Positions 43,029 through 51,712 of a stretch of DNA of 64,000 nucleotides are shown here, one piece after another. A program made the position numbers and the translations under genes. The notes under the pieces were generated by a model. It saw nothing but the letters and a program-made list of their open reading frames with translations, ran no database searches and was not told where the DNA came from. Source of the stretch: Spongiivirga citrea (GTDB lineage: Bacteria; Bacteroidota; Bacteroidia; Flavobacteriales; Flavobacteriaceae). The stretch covers positions 1 through 64,000 of the forward strand of contig NZ_JAABOQ010000007.1 of NCBI RefSeq assembly GCF_010671565.1, in the 5' to 3' direction. Numbering within the stretch: the stretch's first letter is position 1; each line of letters starts with the position of its first letter.

Positions 43029-45527
43029 ATGATTATGATTAAAAAAATACTAAGTGCATCTTTACTGTTGCTATTGTGCTTGGGTATGGTTCAAACCGCC
43101 AGTGCACAGCGTAAAAAGAAAACGAAAAAAGGCAAAACAGAAACCCCCGCCAAACCACCAAGTAAGAAGGGTGGGATTCAACCTTACAATAAGGTAATTA
43201 CCAAAAAAGCAAAAACTGACGAAGGTCTCTTTGATGTTCACCAAGTAGATGACAAATATTTTTACGAGATACCAGATTCGCTTTTTAACCGTGAGATGTT
43301 AATGGTAACACGTATTGCAAAAACCGCTTCCGGTATTGGCTTTGGTGGTGGTAAGCAAAATACGCAAGTATTACGTTGGGAAAAAAGAGATAAGAAAGTA
43401 TTACTTCGAGTAGTATCTCATCAAATCTTTGCTGCAGATTCTTTGCCAGTGCACGAAGCCGTGGTAAATTCAAACTTCGAGCCTGTACTCTACAACTTCC
43501 CTATAAAAGCCTTTAATAAGGATAGCACTAGTACGGTCATCGATGTTTCACCATTATTTACTAAAGATGTTAAGGCCTTAGGGTTTCCGCAACGAAGACG
43601 CCAGCAATATCGCATTACACGTTTAGATGACTCAAAGTCCTTTATTGAAAGCGTAAAGAGCTATCCGTTAAATGTTGAAGCTAGACACGTAAAAACCTAT
43701 GCCGCGGGAAGACCTCCTTCTAATTCTAGTACAGGTACCATTTCTTTAGAAATGAGCAATAGTATGATTTTGCTTCCCGAAGAGCCAATGAAACGTCGCA
43801 TCTTCGACCAACGAGTTGGCTGGTTTGGAAGAGGTCAAACGGATTATGGATTACCAAATCAAGAAAGCAAGACAATACGCTATTTAGATCGTTGGAGACT
43901 GGAAGTAAAAGAGGAAGACATCGAAAAATTTAAGCGCGGTGAATTGGTTGTACCAAAAAAACAGATTGTTTATTACATAGATCGTGCTACACCTCATAAA
44001 TGGAGAACTTATATAAAACAAGGCATTGAAGATTGGCAAGTTGCTTTTGAAGCAGCTGGTTTTAAGGACGCGATCATTGCAAAAGATCCGCCAACGAAGG
44101 AAGAAGATCCTGAGTGGAGCCCAGAAGATGTACGCTATAGCGTTGTGCGTTATTTGGCATCTCCAATTCCAAATGCGAACGGGCCTCACGTAAGTGATCC
44201 TCGTTCAGGAGAGATATTAGAATCAGATATTAACTGGTATCACAATGTAATGACCTTATTACGCAACTGGTTCTTTGTTCAGACTGCGGCAATAAACCCT
44301 GATGCACGTGGTGTTCAGTTTAAAGATGAAACAATGGGTCGCTTAATTCGATTTGTATCAGCCCATGAAGTTGGTCATACATTAGGCTTACCACATAATA
44401 TGGGAAGTAGTGTTGCATATCCTGTGGACTCACTGCGCTCCGCAAGCTTCACTAAAAAATATGGTACCGCACCATCCATAATGGACTATGCACGTTTTAA
44501 CTACGTTGCTCAACCGGGAGATGAAGGCGTTGCATTAATGCCAAATATTGGTATTTATGACAAGCATGCTATCAATTGGGGATATCGACCAATTTTAGAT
44601 GCTGAAACACCAGCTGATGAAAAGAAAACATTAGACAAGTGGATTCTTGATCATGCTGATGACCCAATGTACCGCTTCGGCCGTCAACAACGTGGTGTCA
44701 TAGATCCTAGTTCACAGACCGAAGATCTGGGCGATGATGCCATCAAAGCGAGCAACTATGGTATCGCCAATTTAAAGCGAATTGTTCCTAACCTAATAGA
44801 ATGGACAGCGGAAGATGGTAAGAATTATGAAGATCTTGGAACAATGTATCGTCAAGTACTTGGTCAATACAACCGCTATATGGGGCACGTTGCGTCCAAT
44901 ATTGGTGGTGTTTATGAATACTACAAAACCTATGATCAAGAAGGCGCCGTTTATACTCATGTATCAAAAGCACATCAGCAAAATGCGATGAAATTTGTTC
45001 AAAATGAACTATTCAAGACGCCAACATGGTTAATTGATCAGAATATTTTTAATAAAATCGAATCAGCAGGTAATGTTGATCGTATTCGAGCTTTCCAAGT
45101 TCGTACATTGAACAATATGCTCGATTTCGGTAGAATGGGTCGAATGATCGAAAATGAAACCATTAATGGAACCGCTAGTTATAGCTTACCTCAAATGATG
45201 CGTGAATTGCGTAGAGGTATTTTTAGTGAGTTATCGAACGGTAGAAAAATTGACACCTATCGCCGTAATTTACAACGTGCTTATGTTGAACGAATGGAGC
45301 ACCTAATGACTGAAGAGCAATCGGAAATTCCTGCTGCATTCAGACGATTTGTTGCAAGAACAAACGTTAATGTAAGTCAAAGTGATATTCGCCCTGTTGT
45401 ACGTCAAGAGTTGAAAAGCCTAAGAAGTACTGTACGAGGTGCAATAGGAAGAACTGGAGACAGTATGAGCCGCTACCACCTTCAGGATTTAGCTGAGCGC
45501 ATTAATCTAATATTAGATCCAAAATAA
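43029..45527 (+). CDS. DUF5117-type zinc metalloprotease
   Basis: The 832-residue protein has a signal peptide (cleaved near SASAQ) and a basic linker (KKKTKKGK and PSKKGG). The zinc-binding signature HEVGHTLGLPHN begins at His446, followed by a Met-turn-like ...SIMDYARFNYV. The N-terminal half carries a DUF5118/DUF5117-like domain. It belongs to the family of large periplasmic or exported metalloproteases conserved in Bacteroidota. No nearby gene reveals its substrate. A terminator follows at 45552-45585. Confidence 0.85.
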   Translation: MIMIKKILSASLLLLLCLGMVQTASAQRKKKTKKGKTETPAKPPSKKGGIQPYNKVITKKAKTDEGLFDVHQVDDKYFYEIPDSLFNREMLMVTRIAKTASGIGFGGGKQNTQVLRWEKRDKKVLLRVVSHQIFAADSLPVHEAVVNSNFEPVLYNFPIKAFNKDSTSTVIDVSPLFTKDVKALGFPQRRRQQYRITRLDDSKSFIESVKSYPLNVEARHVKTYAAGRPPSNSSTGTISLEMSNSMILLPEEPMKRRIFDQRVGWFGRGQTDYGLPNQESKTIRYLDRWRLEVKEEDIEKFKRGELVVPKKQIVYYIDRATPHKWRTYIKQGIEDWQVAFEAAGFKDAIIAKDPPTKEEDPEWSPEDVRYSVVRYLASPIPNANGPHVSDPRSGEILESDINWYHNVMTLLRNWFFVQTAAINPDARGVQFKDETMGRLIRFVSAHEVGHTLGLPHNMGSSVAYPVDSLRSASFTKKYGTAPSIMDYARFNYVAQPGDEGVALMPNIGIYDKHAINWGYRPILDAETPADEKKTLDKWILDHADDPMYRFGRQQRGVIDPSSQTEDLGDDAIKASNYGIANLKRIVPNLIEWTAEDGKNYEDLGTMYRQVLGQYNRYMGHVASNIGGVYEYYKTYDQEGAVYTHVSKAHQQNAMKFVQNELFKTPTWLIDQNIFNKIESAGNVDRIRAFQVRTLNNMLDFGRMGRMIENETINGTASYSLPQMMRELRRGIFSELSNGRKIDTYRRNLQRAYVERMEHLMTEEQSEIPAAFRRFVARTNVNVSQSDIRPVVRQELKSLRSTVRGAIGRTGDSMSRYHLQDLAERINLILDPK

Positions 45528-45551
45528 CAGAGAATAGAAACAATTAATTTG

Positions 45552-45585
45552 AAAAAGAGGCTATCTGAAAAGATAGTCTCTTTTT
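45552..45585 (+). terminator. Intrinsic terminator
   Basis: AAAAAGAGGCTATCT and AGATAGTCTCTTTTT pair (with G-U) around a GAAA tetraloop. Confidence 0.85.
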
Positions 45586-45609
45586 GTTTCGATAAAAACC
45601 AGATACAAA

Positions 45610-45643
45610 TGTTAACCTTTAAGATGGAAGCTGTCACTAACTG
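45610..45643 (+). promoter_or_regulatory. Candidate ECF promoter P6
   Basis: TGTTAACCTTTAAG at 45610 is exact in the -35 block; the -10 candidate CACTAACTG at 45635 is weaker. The distance to the ATG (32 bp from the -10) matches the others, which argues that it is real although this gene is about 18 kb from the cluster. Confidence 0.5.
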
Positions 45644-45666
45644 GTAAATCCATTAAAATTTAAACA

Positions 45667-46200
45667 ATGAAAACTAGCAAACAAGCAACCTTATTATTAA
45701 TTGTTATTACTATGATATGCTCTTGTAATAAAATTGATGAATTAACTGAATTTGATGTCACCGATGGCTTCTCTACCACCATGAACATTTCTGTCACTGG
45801 TGAATCAAGTGAACCACAAATATTTTCGGAGGCCGTGACCGTTGACATTTCAACAAATCAGGATATTCAGGATAACTTGGATCTTATTCAAGATATTAAT
45901 ATTAATTCTCTAACATATGAAGTTAGCAACTTCGCAGGTACAGAAAATACAACAGTAACAAATGCATCATTAAGTTTCGATACGATAAGAATAGATATTG
46001 AAAATATTAATTTACAACAAGCCGATACTGCAAACACTATCTATACCATTACTGATAGCACTAAACTTCGTGATATCGCAGCTATTCTTAAAAGTTCGGC
46101 CTCAGTTACTGCTACCTTAGAAGGCACTGTAAGTGACACACCGGTTATATTTGATGTTATTATTAACTTAAATCTTACTGCTACTGTTGATGTGTTATAA
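45667..46200 (+). CDS. Exported lipoprotein, proposed ECF regulon member
   Basis: The 177-residue protein has a lipoprotein signal peptide (Cys20 in MICSC). The mature part is beta-rich with regular Val/Ile/Thr alternation and a block of Asp (QDNLDLIQDININ). It is acidic and lacks recognisable domains. It carries candidate promoter P6 and its own terminator, like the small exported genes at 24-27 kb. Confidence 0.6.
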   Translation: MKTSKQATLLLIVITMICSCNKIDELTEFDVTDGFSTTMNISVTGESSEPQIFSEAVTVDISTNQDIQDNLDLIQDININSLTYEVSNFAGTENTTVTNASLSFDTIRIDIENINLQQADTANTIYTITDSTKLRDIAAILKSSASVTATLEGTVSDTPVIFDVIINLNLTATVDVL

Positions 46201-46228
46201 TAAGTACATCTATAGAAATCTAACAATT

Positions 46229-46262
46229 AAGTCGATCGCATAAAAATGTGATCGGCTTTTTT
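46229..46262 (+). terminator. Intrinsic terminator
   Basis: AAGTCGATCGCAT and ATGTGATCGGCTT pair over 13 bp (two G-U) around AAAA, then TTTT. Confidence 0.8.
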
Positions 46263-46355
46263 CTTCTGTTTCATTTTTTAACATTGTCTTAGCGTGAATC
46301 AATTAAACCATTTTATGCTTGAATAGTCATAACCATGAACTAAAACACAAGTACA

Positions 46356-46814
46356 ATGAAAAAAATGATCTATTTAATGCTCGCATTACTTTTAGTAAGC
46401 GGCATAGGTTTGGCACAACACAGAAAAGGGCCAAATCATCAGAAAAAAACAAGTGTGTTTGAAAAATACACACCAGAACAAATTGCAACAATCAACAGCA
46501 AGCGCATGGCATTGCGGCTTGATTTAAATAGCAAGCAACAAAAGGAAGTTGAAGCATTAGAGTTGGAAAAGGCCAAATTCAAAAAATCAAAAATGGCAGA
46601 ACGCAAAAAAGAAGAAAATGCAGATAAAGCCATCAGCGAAAAGGATCACTTTGACAGAGCGAACGAACGTCTAGATCGCCAACTAGCATATCAAAATAGC
46701 TTGAAGAACATTTTAGATGATGATCAATACAAGATTTGGAAGCAGGACATGAAAGACCGAAAAAAGCGACTTGGTCAAGAACGTATGAAACGAAAAAGAA
46801 ATTCGAGAAGATAA
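46356..46814 (+). CDS. Exported Spy/CpxP-like helical protein
   Basis: The 152-residue protein has a signal peptide (cleaved after GLAQ). The mature part is helical and very rich in Lys, Glu and Arg, with LDLNSKQQKEVEALELEKAKFKK, the LTxxQ-like pattern of Spy/CpxP or DUF4890 envelope stress proteins, and a basic C-terminal tail (KDRKKRLGQERMKRKRNSRR). These proteins can act as chaperones or metal sensors in the periplasm. The assignment rests on composition and pattern only. Confidence 0.65.
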   Translation: MKKMIYLMLALLLVSGIGLAQHRKGPNHQKKTSVFEKYTPEQIATINSKRMALRLDLNSKQQKEVEALELEKAKFKKSKMAERKKEENADKAISEKDHFDRANERLDRQLAYQNSLKNILDDDQYKIWKQDMKDRKKRLGQERMKRKRNSRR

Positions 46815-46828
46815 TTTATTGATAATAG

Positions 46829-46860
46829 AACGGCTTTTAGTAAAAAGGCCGTTTTATTTT
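46829..46860 (+). terminator. Intrinsic terminator
   Basis: AACGGC pairs with GCCGTT around a loop with further T-A pairing, followed by TTATTTT. Confidence 0.7.
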
Positions 46861-46907
46861 TTAAAATGTATATTGTACCCGAGTATAACCTACTTAATCC
46901 TCTTATT

Positions 46908-47261
46908 ATGAAAAAGATTTTTCTCCTTTTGGCAATCGTTAGTATCACTTTCGCCTCTGCACAATCTAAAGCTATTCCATTAGATCAGGCATCTAGTAAA
47001 GATCTTGCCGCTGCAAAAGTGAAAGAAATGGATAAAATGCTCAATCTTACAGACGAGCAAGAAAAAAAGCTAATAGCACTTTATTCTGACAAAAACATGA
47101 TGTCTAGAAAGCCAAAATCAGTCAAAGAATTACAAAGTAAGCGCGCCATGGTTGATGCTAAACTCAAGGCTATTCTGACTCCTGAGCAATTCAAAAAACT
47201 TACTGGAAGTTCTTCAGGAAAAGAAAAGCAAATGAGTGAAGAACCTAAAGAGCGATATTAA
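46908..47261 (+). CDS. Small exported helical protein (Spy/DUF4890-like)
   Basis: I start this 117-residue protein at the ATG at 46908 (MKKIFLLLAIVSITFASAQ), which gives a normal signal peptide; the ATG at 46866 only adds residues. The mature part has helices with MLNLTDEQEKKLIALY and ILTPEQFKKLTG, both LTxEQ motifs of Spy/LTXXQ-type proteins, and a Lys/Glu-rich C-terminus. It is related in composition to the preceding gene, from which a terminator separates it. Confidence 0.65.
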   Translation: MKKIFLLLAIVSITFASAQSKAIPLDQASSKDLAAAKVKEMDKMLNLTDEQEKKLIALYSDKNMMSRKPKSVKELQSKRAMVDAKLKAILTPEQFKKLTGSSSGKEKQMSEEPKERY

Positions 47262-47318
47262 AATAAACCAACAGTTGACAGTCTTAAATTGACAGTGGAA
47301 CAAAGTAGAATATCTAGT

Positions 47319-48611
47319 CTATTTTTTCAATGTAGGCGCAATTTTCTCTAGGGCTTTAATGGTAAAATCAATATCTTCAAACGATAGTGCATCATTTAAG
47401 AAATAACTCTCAAACGCACTTGGAGGTAAGTATACTCCCTCTTTTAGCATGCCATGGAAGTACGTATTAAAAATGGGGTTATTGCCGCTTGCAGCGCTAT
47501 CAAAATCAACCACATCTCGATTCGTAAAATGAACCGATATCATCGATCCTAGTCGATTAATACGATGTTCGATTCCTTCTTTCGTAAGCACTTTTGAAAT
47601 ACCCTCATGCAAGTATGCTGCTTTTTTTGATAAGCTACTAAATACTTCTGGCTTATTTTTTAACGCACTTAACATTGCTAGTCCTGCACTCATAGCAAGT
47701 GGATTTCCAGACAATGTTCCCGCTTGATATACAGGCCCATTTGGAGCTAGATAATCCATGATTTCATTATTTGCCGCAAATGCTCCAACGGGCAATCCGC
47801 CGCCGATTACTTTACCAAAACAAACAATATCAGCCTTGATATTAAGTAATTCTTGTGCGCCCCCCAATGCCAATCTGAAGCCTGTCATGACCTCGTCAAA
47901 AATGAGAAGAATACCATGTGCATCACATAATGATCGTAGTCCCTCTAAAAAACCTTCTTTCGGCACAATACAGCCCATATTACCAGCTACCGGCTCAATA
48001 ATAATAGCAGCAATCTCACCTTTATTGACTTGGATTAACTCTTTTACATTGTCCAAGTCGTTGTAACTTGCAAGTAAGGTATCTTTAGCTGTACCCTGAG
48101 TCACACCAGGACTATTCGGCGCACCAAAAGTCACCGCCCCACTACCCGCTTGTATTAAAAACGAATCACTATGACCGTGATAACAGCCGGCGAACTTAAT
48201 AATCTTATCTTTTTTGGTATATCCTCTTGCTAAACGAACTGCACTCATACAGGCTTCTGTCCCGCTGTTTACAAATCGGATTTTATCGATATTGGGCACC
48301 AAAGAAACTGCTAACTCCGCAATTTCGGTCTCTATGGCCGTTGGCATACCAAAAGAAGTCCCCTTTTTGGCTTTTTCAATTACTGCTTCAACCACAGGCT
48401 CATAGGCATGTCCTAAAATAAGTGGTCCCCATGATGCTATATAATCGATTAATCGATTATCATCTTCATCATATAAATACGCTCCTTTAGCTTCTTTTAC
48501 AAAAATTGGAGTACCACCAACAGCTTTAAAGGCACGAACTGGAGAATTAACTCCTCCTGGAATTACTTTTTGTGCTTCAGCAAATAAAGCACTACTGCGT
48601 TTGTATAACAT
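47319..48611 (-). CDS. hemL: Glutamate-1-semialdehyde 2,1-aminomutase
   Basis: The 430-residue PLP enzyme makes 5-aminolevulinate from glutamate-1-semialdehyde for heme biosynthesis. The catalytic Lys is in [12 protein letters not shown]; other family segments are [26 protein letters not shown] and [15 protein letters not shown]. It is the last gene of a four-gene minus-strand run (50671 to 47319) with gaps of -14, 8 and 5 bp. The neighbours do not explain it, so the operon may be a matter of co-regulation. Confidence 0.97.
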   Translation of the reverse strand: MLYKRSSALFAEAQKVIPGGVNSPVRAFKAVGGTPIFVKEAKGAYLYDEDDNRLIDYIASWGPLILGHAYEPVVEAVIEKAKKGTSFGMPTAIETEIAELAVSLVPNIDKIRFVNSGTEACMSAVRLARGYTKKDKIIKFAGCYHGHSDSFLIQAGSGAVTFGAPNSPGVTQGTAKDTLLASYNDLDNVKELIQVNKGEIAAIIIEPVAGNMGCIVPKEGFLEGLRSLCDAHGILLIFDEVMTGFRLALGGAQELLNIKADIVCFGKVIGGGLPVGAFAANNEIMDYLAPNGPVYQAGTLSGNPLAMSAGLAMLSALKNKPEVFSSLSKKAAYLHEGISKVLTKEGIEHRINRLGSMISVHFTNRDVVDFDSAASGNNPIFNTYFHGMLKEGVYLPPSAFESYFLNDALSFEDIDFTIKALEKIAPTLKK

Positions 48612-48616
48612 GTATT

Positions 48617-49414
48617 TTAAAAATCTTTTGGAAGTGGCTTGGTAAACAACACTTGTCCTATATGCAAATCGTTCGTTTCTAGACCATTTAGTTTTTTCAA
48701 TTCGAGAACCGATATTTTAAATCTTCGCGAAATAGAATACAAGGTGTCCCCTTTTTTCACTTGGTATTTATCTTTTCCATCAGTTACAACTTCCGCTACA
48801 CTACTATCCTTACCCAATACCAAGGCATCGTATCGATATAACTCGTATTTCTTTATAAGATCGATCAGTTTTTGCGGATAGCGCCTATCGGTTGCATATC
48901 CTGCCGTCTTAAGACCTCGGGCCCATTTTTTATAATCATCTTTTGGATAACTAAACAAGAATAAATAGCGTGATCTTGTTGTTAGGAATACTGAATGATC
49001 ACGAAATGAATGACGTGGGTGCGTATACTTTCTAAAACACTCTCCTTTCTCATCATCATCGTGATATACGCGATAGCCTTTCCATCCTTTATGGCATTTT
49101 ATTCCGAAATGATTATTACTTCTTAGTGAGAGATTGCTATTACCGCCTCCGGACTCTAATAAACCTTGCGCTAAAGTGATACTTGCAGGAATGCCACTTT
49201 TCGTCATTTCTTCCATAGCAATATCCTTAAATGCCGCTATATACTCCTCATAATTAGCCATCCGTTTTGCAACATAAATTTTCACCGTATCTCGGGGTGA
49301 CTGCTTTATAATGGGCTTTTCTTTTTTGGGTGCATTTTCGACGGTACGGCGCTGGTTACCACAACTGGATAACAATACTATACAACAAACGATGCCTATA
49401 ACAATCCTAACCAT
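48617..49414 (-). CDS. LysM glucosaminidase lipoprotein
   Basis: The 265-residue protein has a lipoprotein signal peptide (Cys18, LLSSC). Residues 60-195 form a glucosaminidase (FlgJ-like) domain with [18 protein letters not shown] and FGIKCHKGW; the C-terminal 45 residues are a LysM domain ([21 protein letters not shown]). It cleaves peptidoglycan in the periplasm or at the cell surface. It lies 5 bp upstream of hemL and is probably cotranscribed. Confidence 0.9.
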   Translation of the reverse strand: MVRIVIGIVCCIVLLSSCGNQRRTVENAPKKEKPIIKQSPRDTVKIYVAKRMANYEEYIAAFKDIAMEEMTKSGIPASITLAQGLLESGGGNSNLSLRSNNHFGIKCHKGWKGYRVYHDDDEKGECFRKYTHPRHSFRDHSVFLTTRSRYLFLFSYPKDDYKKWARGLKTAGYATDRRYPQKLIDLIKKYELYRYDALVLGKDSSVAEVVTDGKDKYQVKKGDTLYSISRRFKISVLELKKLNGLETNDLHIGQVLFTKPLPKDF

Positions 49415-49422
49415 TATTCTTC

Positions 49423-50343
49423 CTACTTTATTTCGACCATTCCTTTTTTCCTAAGCTGTTTGTTCATACCAGTAATACCCTGTAGTCCCCCAGTATGAAC
49501 AGCTAAAATAGAAGCACCCGATTTAAAATGATCATTTCGTATCATGTGAATAAGACCAAATATCATTTTACCAGTATAAACAGGATCTAAGGGTACTTTA
49601 GTATCTTTTTTAAACGTATTGATAAAATTGATGAGTGTTTCATCAACTTTTGCGTATCCACCAAAATGATAATCAGACACTAAGCTCCAATTCCGCTTCT
49701 TGGTAAAATTACTAATATCAACTTTTAAAAAATCCCCCTTTAATGCAGGAAATCCCAAAACTTGTTGACCGAGTTTTGAACAATTAACAATTCCCGCTAT
49801 TGTCCCACCTGTTCCTACAGGGGTCGCAATATGGGTGAAATCGAAATCAGAGTCTTTTAAAATTCTCTCGCATCCTTTTATTGCAAAGCTGTTTGTTCCT
49901 CCTTCAGGAATGATATAGGCATTCTGATACCGCTTGTTAAGATTAGCTAAAAAATCAGATTGGGTCTTCCTCCGATACTTTTCTCTCGAAACAAAGACTA
50001 ACTGCATTCCGCATGAAACTGCAAAACTCAAGGTTGGATTTTCCTTCACTTTATCAACTAATTCTTCACCTCGAATAATCCCGATAGTATTAAAACCACT
50101 TAATTTACCAGCCTTAGCGACTGCAGCAATATGATTGGAGTATCCACCGCCAAAAGTTAGTATAGTTTCGCATTCTTGATCTCTGGCTTGAAGTAAATTG
50201 TATTTAAGCTTTCTAAATTTATTTCCAGAAACAAAATCGTCAATTAAATCTTCCCGTTTAATTACCAGTCGCACTTCTTTCTCATGAAGTAATGGCAAGT
50301 CGATTTCTTGATTAACGCTATTAAAGTCACTAAAGAGATTCAC
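49423..50343 (-). CDS. PLP-dependent D-cysteine desulfhydrase-like enzyme
   Basis: The 306-residue enzyme has the fold-type II PLP pattern with Lys in SGNKFRKLKYNLL, the Ser/Asn cluster FGGGYSNHIAAVAK and the glycine loop TPVGTGGTIAGIV. The family covers D-cysteine desulfhydrase and 1-aminocyclopropane-1-carboxylate deaminase; which reaction it does is not clear. It is cotranscribed with its neighbours (14-bp overlap with the next-upstream gene and 8 bp to the glucosaminidase). Confidence 0.85.
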   Translation of the reverse strand: MNLFSDFNSVNQEIDLPLLHEKEVRLVIKREDLIDDFVSGNKFRKLKYNLLQARDQECETILTFGGGYSNHIAAVAKAGKLSGFNTIGIIRGEELVDKVKENPTLSFAVSCGMQLVFVSREKYRRKTQSDFLANLNKRYQNAYIIPEGGTNSFAIKGCERILKDSDFDFTHIATPVGTGGTIAGIVNCSKLGQQVLGFPALKGDFLKVDISNFTKKRNWSLVSDYHFGGYAKVDETLINFINTFKKDTKVPLDPVYTGKMIFGLIHMIRNDHFKSGASILAVHTGGLQGITGMNKQLRKKGMVEIK

Positions 50344-50671
50344 GGCAGCGAAGATACTTGATAAAATGCCATGATCTTCTGTTTTCTAAATAGTTTAAAT
50401 CCCATTCGTTGTAATAAGCCTCGCGTTCAAAACTTATATTTTTATAAGCTTTATAAGCATTTCCATAACGTATTGTGCGCAGCAGCCATTCAGCTAAATA
50501 CAACATATAGAAAGGTATAATTAGTAATTCCTTTTGTTGTTTTAAATGAATACGCTCATGGTTTAGTAGCACCTCATCATTACGCAATTCAGGATCGCGT
50601 AAAATAATTAATGGCCAAAGGGTAAGACCTATATAATTTTTCCTAAAAATATGTTTAAATACTAGAATCAT
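50330..50671 (-). CDS. Small protein with HERIH motif
   Basis: The 113-residue protein has a HERIHLKQQKELL motif (about residues 38-50), an HExxH-type zinc-binding pattern, followed by a hydrophobic segment (LLIIPFYMLYLAEWLLR). No signal peptide is obvious. A related pattern occurs in membrane-linked metalloprotease fragments in Flavobacteriaceae, but the rest of the catalytic domain is missing, so activity is doubtful. It is the first gene of the hemL operon. Confidence 0.6.
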   Translation of the reverse strand: MILVFKHIFRKNYIGLTLWPLIILRDPELRNDEVLLNHERIHLKQQKELLIIPFYMLYLAEWLLRTIRYGNAYKAYKNISFEREAYYNEWDLNYLENRRSWHFIKYLRCRESL

Positions 50672-50805
50672 GTCTTAAAGTACTCAAATATCAAACCATT
50701 TTCGATTATCTTTGAATAAAGGTATACTACCGGTGTATCTAAAACGTGCTAAAAAAGAAAAAGTTATAACCAGAATCGACTGATTTTGTTAACATTAGTG
50801 ATTTT

Positions 50806-50958
50806 ATGAAAAAAATAATTCCGGTAGAAGAAGGTGATTACTATTTAACACCTGAAGGATATAGGTGTTTTACTGAACAGTATCATTTAAAAAGAGGATA
50901 CTGTTGCGAGAGTGGATGCAGACATTGTCCGTATGGCTTTGACAAGAAAAAAAATTAA
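50806..50958 (+). CDS. DUF5522-family small Cys-rich protein
   Basis: The 50-residue protein has four Cys in YCCESGCRHCPYGF (C33, C34, C38 and C41) plus Cys21, a likely metal site, preceded by EGDYYLTPEGYRCFTEQYHL, the DUF5522 signature. The function is unknown. The frame runs from ATG (50806) to TAA (50956-50958) and is too short for most gene finders. Confidence 0.85.
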   Translation: MKKIIPVEEGDYYLTPEGYRCFTEQYHLKRGYCCESGCRHCPYGFDKKKN

Positions 50959-51038
50959 TAACTGCAGTCATTTTCGGTATAATTATTGTGGTAATTTAAT
51001 TGGAATTTCTGGGGAATATTAATTTTTTAAAAGCTGTT

Positions 51039-51614
51039 ATGATGAAAAAAATAAAAGTACTACTACCGCTACTTCTCGTTTTAATGCTTACCTCCTGTGT
51101 TAGCGTACGCGTAGCCTCTGATTATGATCAACAAGCAAACTTCAACGAATACAAATCGTTTGCCTTTTACAAAACAGGTATCGACAAAGCGGAGATTTCA
51201 GATCTCGACAAAAAACGTATTCTACGTGCAATTGAGTCTGAAATGCTTGCAAAAGGCTTTGTGAAAAGTGATAATCCCGATGTTTTGGTAAATATATTTA
51301 CCAAAGAAAAGGAACGCGTAGACGTATATAACAACTGGGGCTGGGGAGGCTTTGGTTGGGGTGGTTTCGGCTGGGGAGGCTGGGGCTGGGGCTGGGGTCC
51401 AGGTTGGGGCGGCGGCCTTAATAATATCTCAACTCGCACTGAAGGGTCATTATATATAGACGTAATCGATACCGATGAAAAAGAATTGGTATGGCAAGGT
51501 AAAGGAACTGGCAACCTAGTAACCAACAATAATATCGAGAAAAAAGAAGCACGCATTCGAGAGTTTGTGCAAGAGATTATGAAACAATATCCTCCTTTGG
51601 CACAAGCTAATTAA
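51039..51614 (+). CDS. DUF4136 lipoprotein with Trp-Gly-rich insert
   Basis: I start the protein (191 residues) at the ATG at 51039; an upstream TTG (51000) gives only a non-signal extension. It has a lipoprotein signal (LTSC, Cys20) and the DUF4136 pattern (SDYDQQANFNEYKSFAFYK, IESEMLAKGF, DVLVNIF). Between about 90 and 120 lies a low-complexity insert made almost only of Gly, Trp and Phe, with GWGGFGWGGFGWGG. The C-terminus returns to the DUF4136 pattern (GSLYIDVIDTDEKELVWQGKG). It should be anchored in the outer membrane. Confidence 0.85.
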   Translation: MMKKIKVLLPLLLVLMLTSCVSVRVASDYDQQANFNEYKSFAFYKTGIDKAEISDLDKKRILRAIESEMLAKGFVKSDNPDVLVNIFTKEKERVDVYNNWGWGGFGWGGFGWGGWGWGWGPGWGGGLNNISTRTEGSLYIDVIDTDEKELVWQGKGTGNLVTNNNIEKKEARIREFVQEIMKQYPPLAQAN

Positions 51615-51712
51615 GATATTTGTTTTTAATTATAACAAAGCTGTAACATTGTTGCAGCTTTTTGTTTTTAGTCTATTTCGTAACTTTACTAAACCAAAAA
51701 AATGGGATTTTA

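Noticed and set aside
46276-46306. TTTTAACATT...CAATTAA before the 46356 gene as a further ECF promoter
   Set aside because: The -35 block lacks the second C and the distance to the ATG (80 bp) does not match the 52-57 bp of the others.
50786-50800. TGTTAACATT upstream of the DUF5522 gene
   Set aside because: The AACC core is missing and no CATTAATAA block follows at 23-25 bp; it is also too near the ATG.
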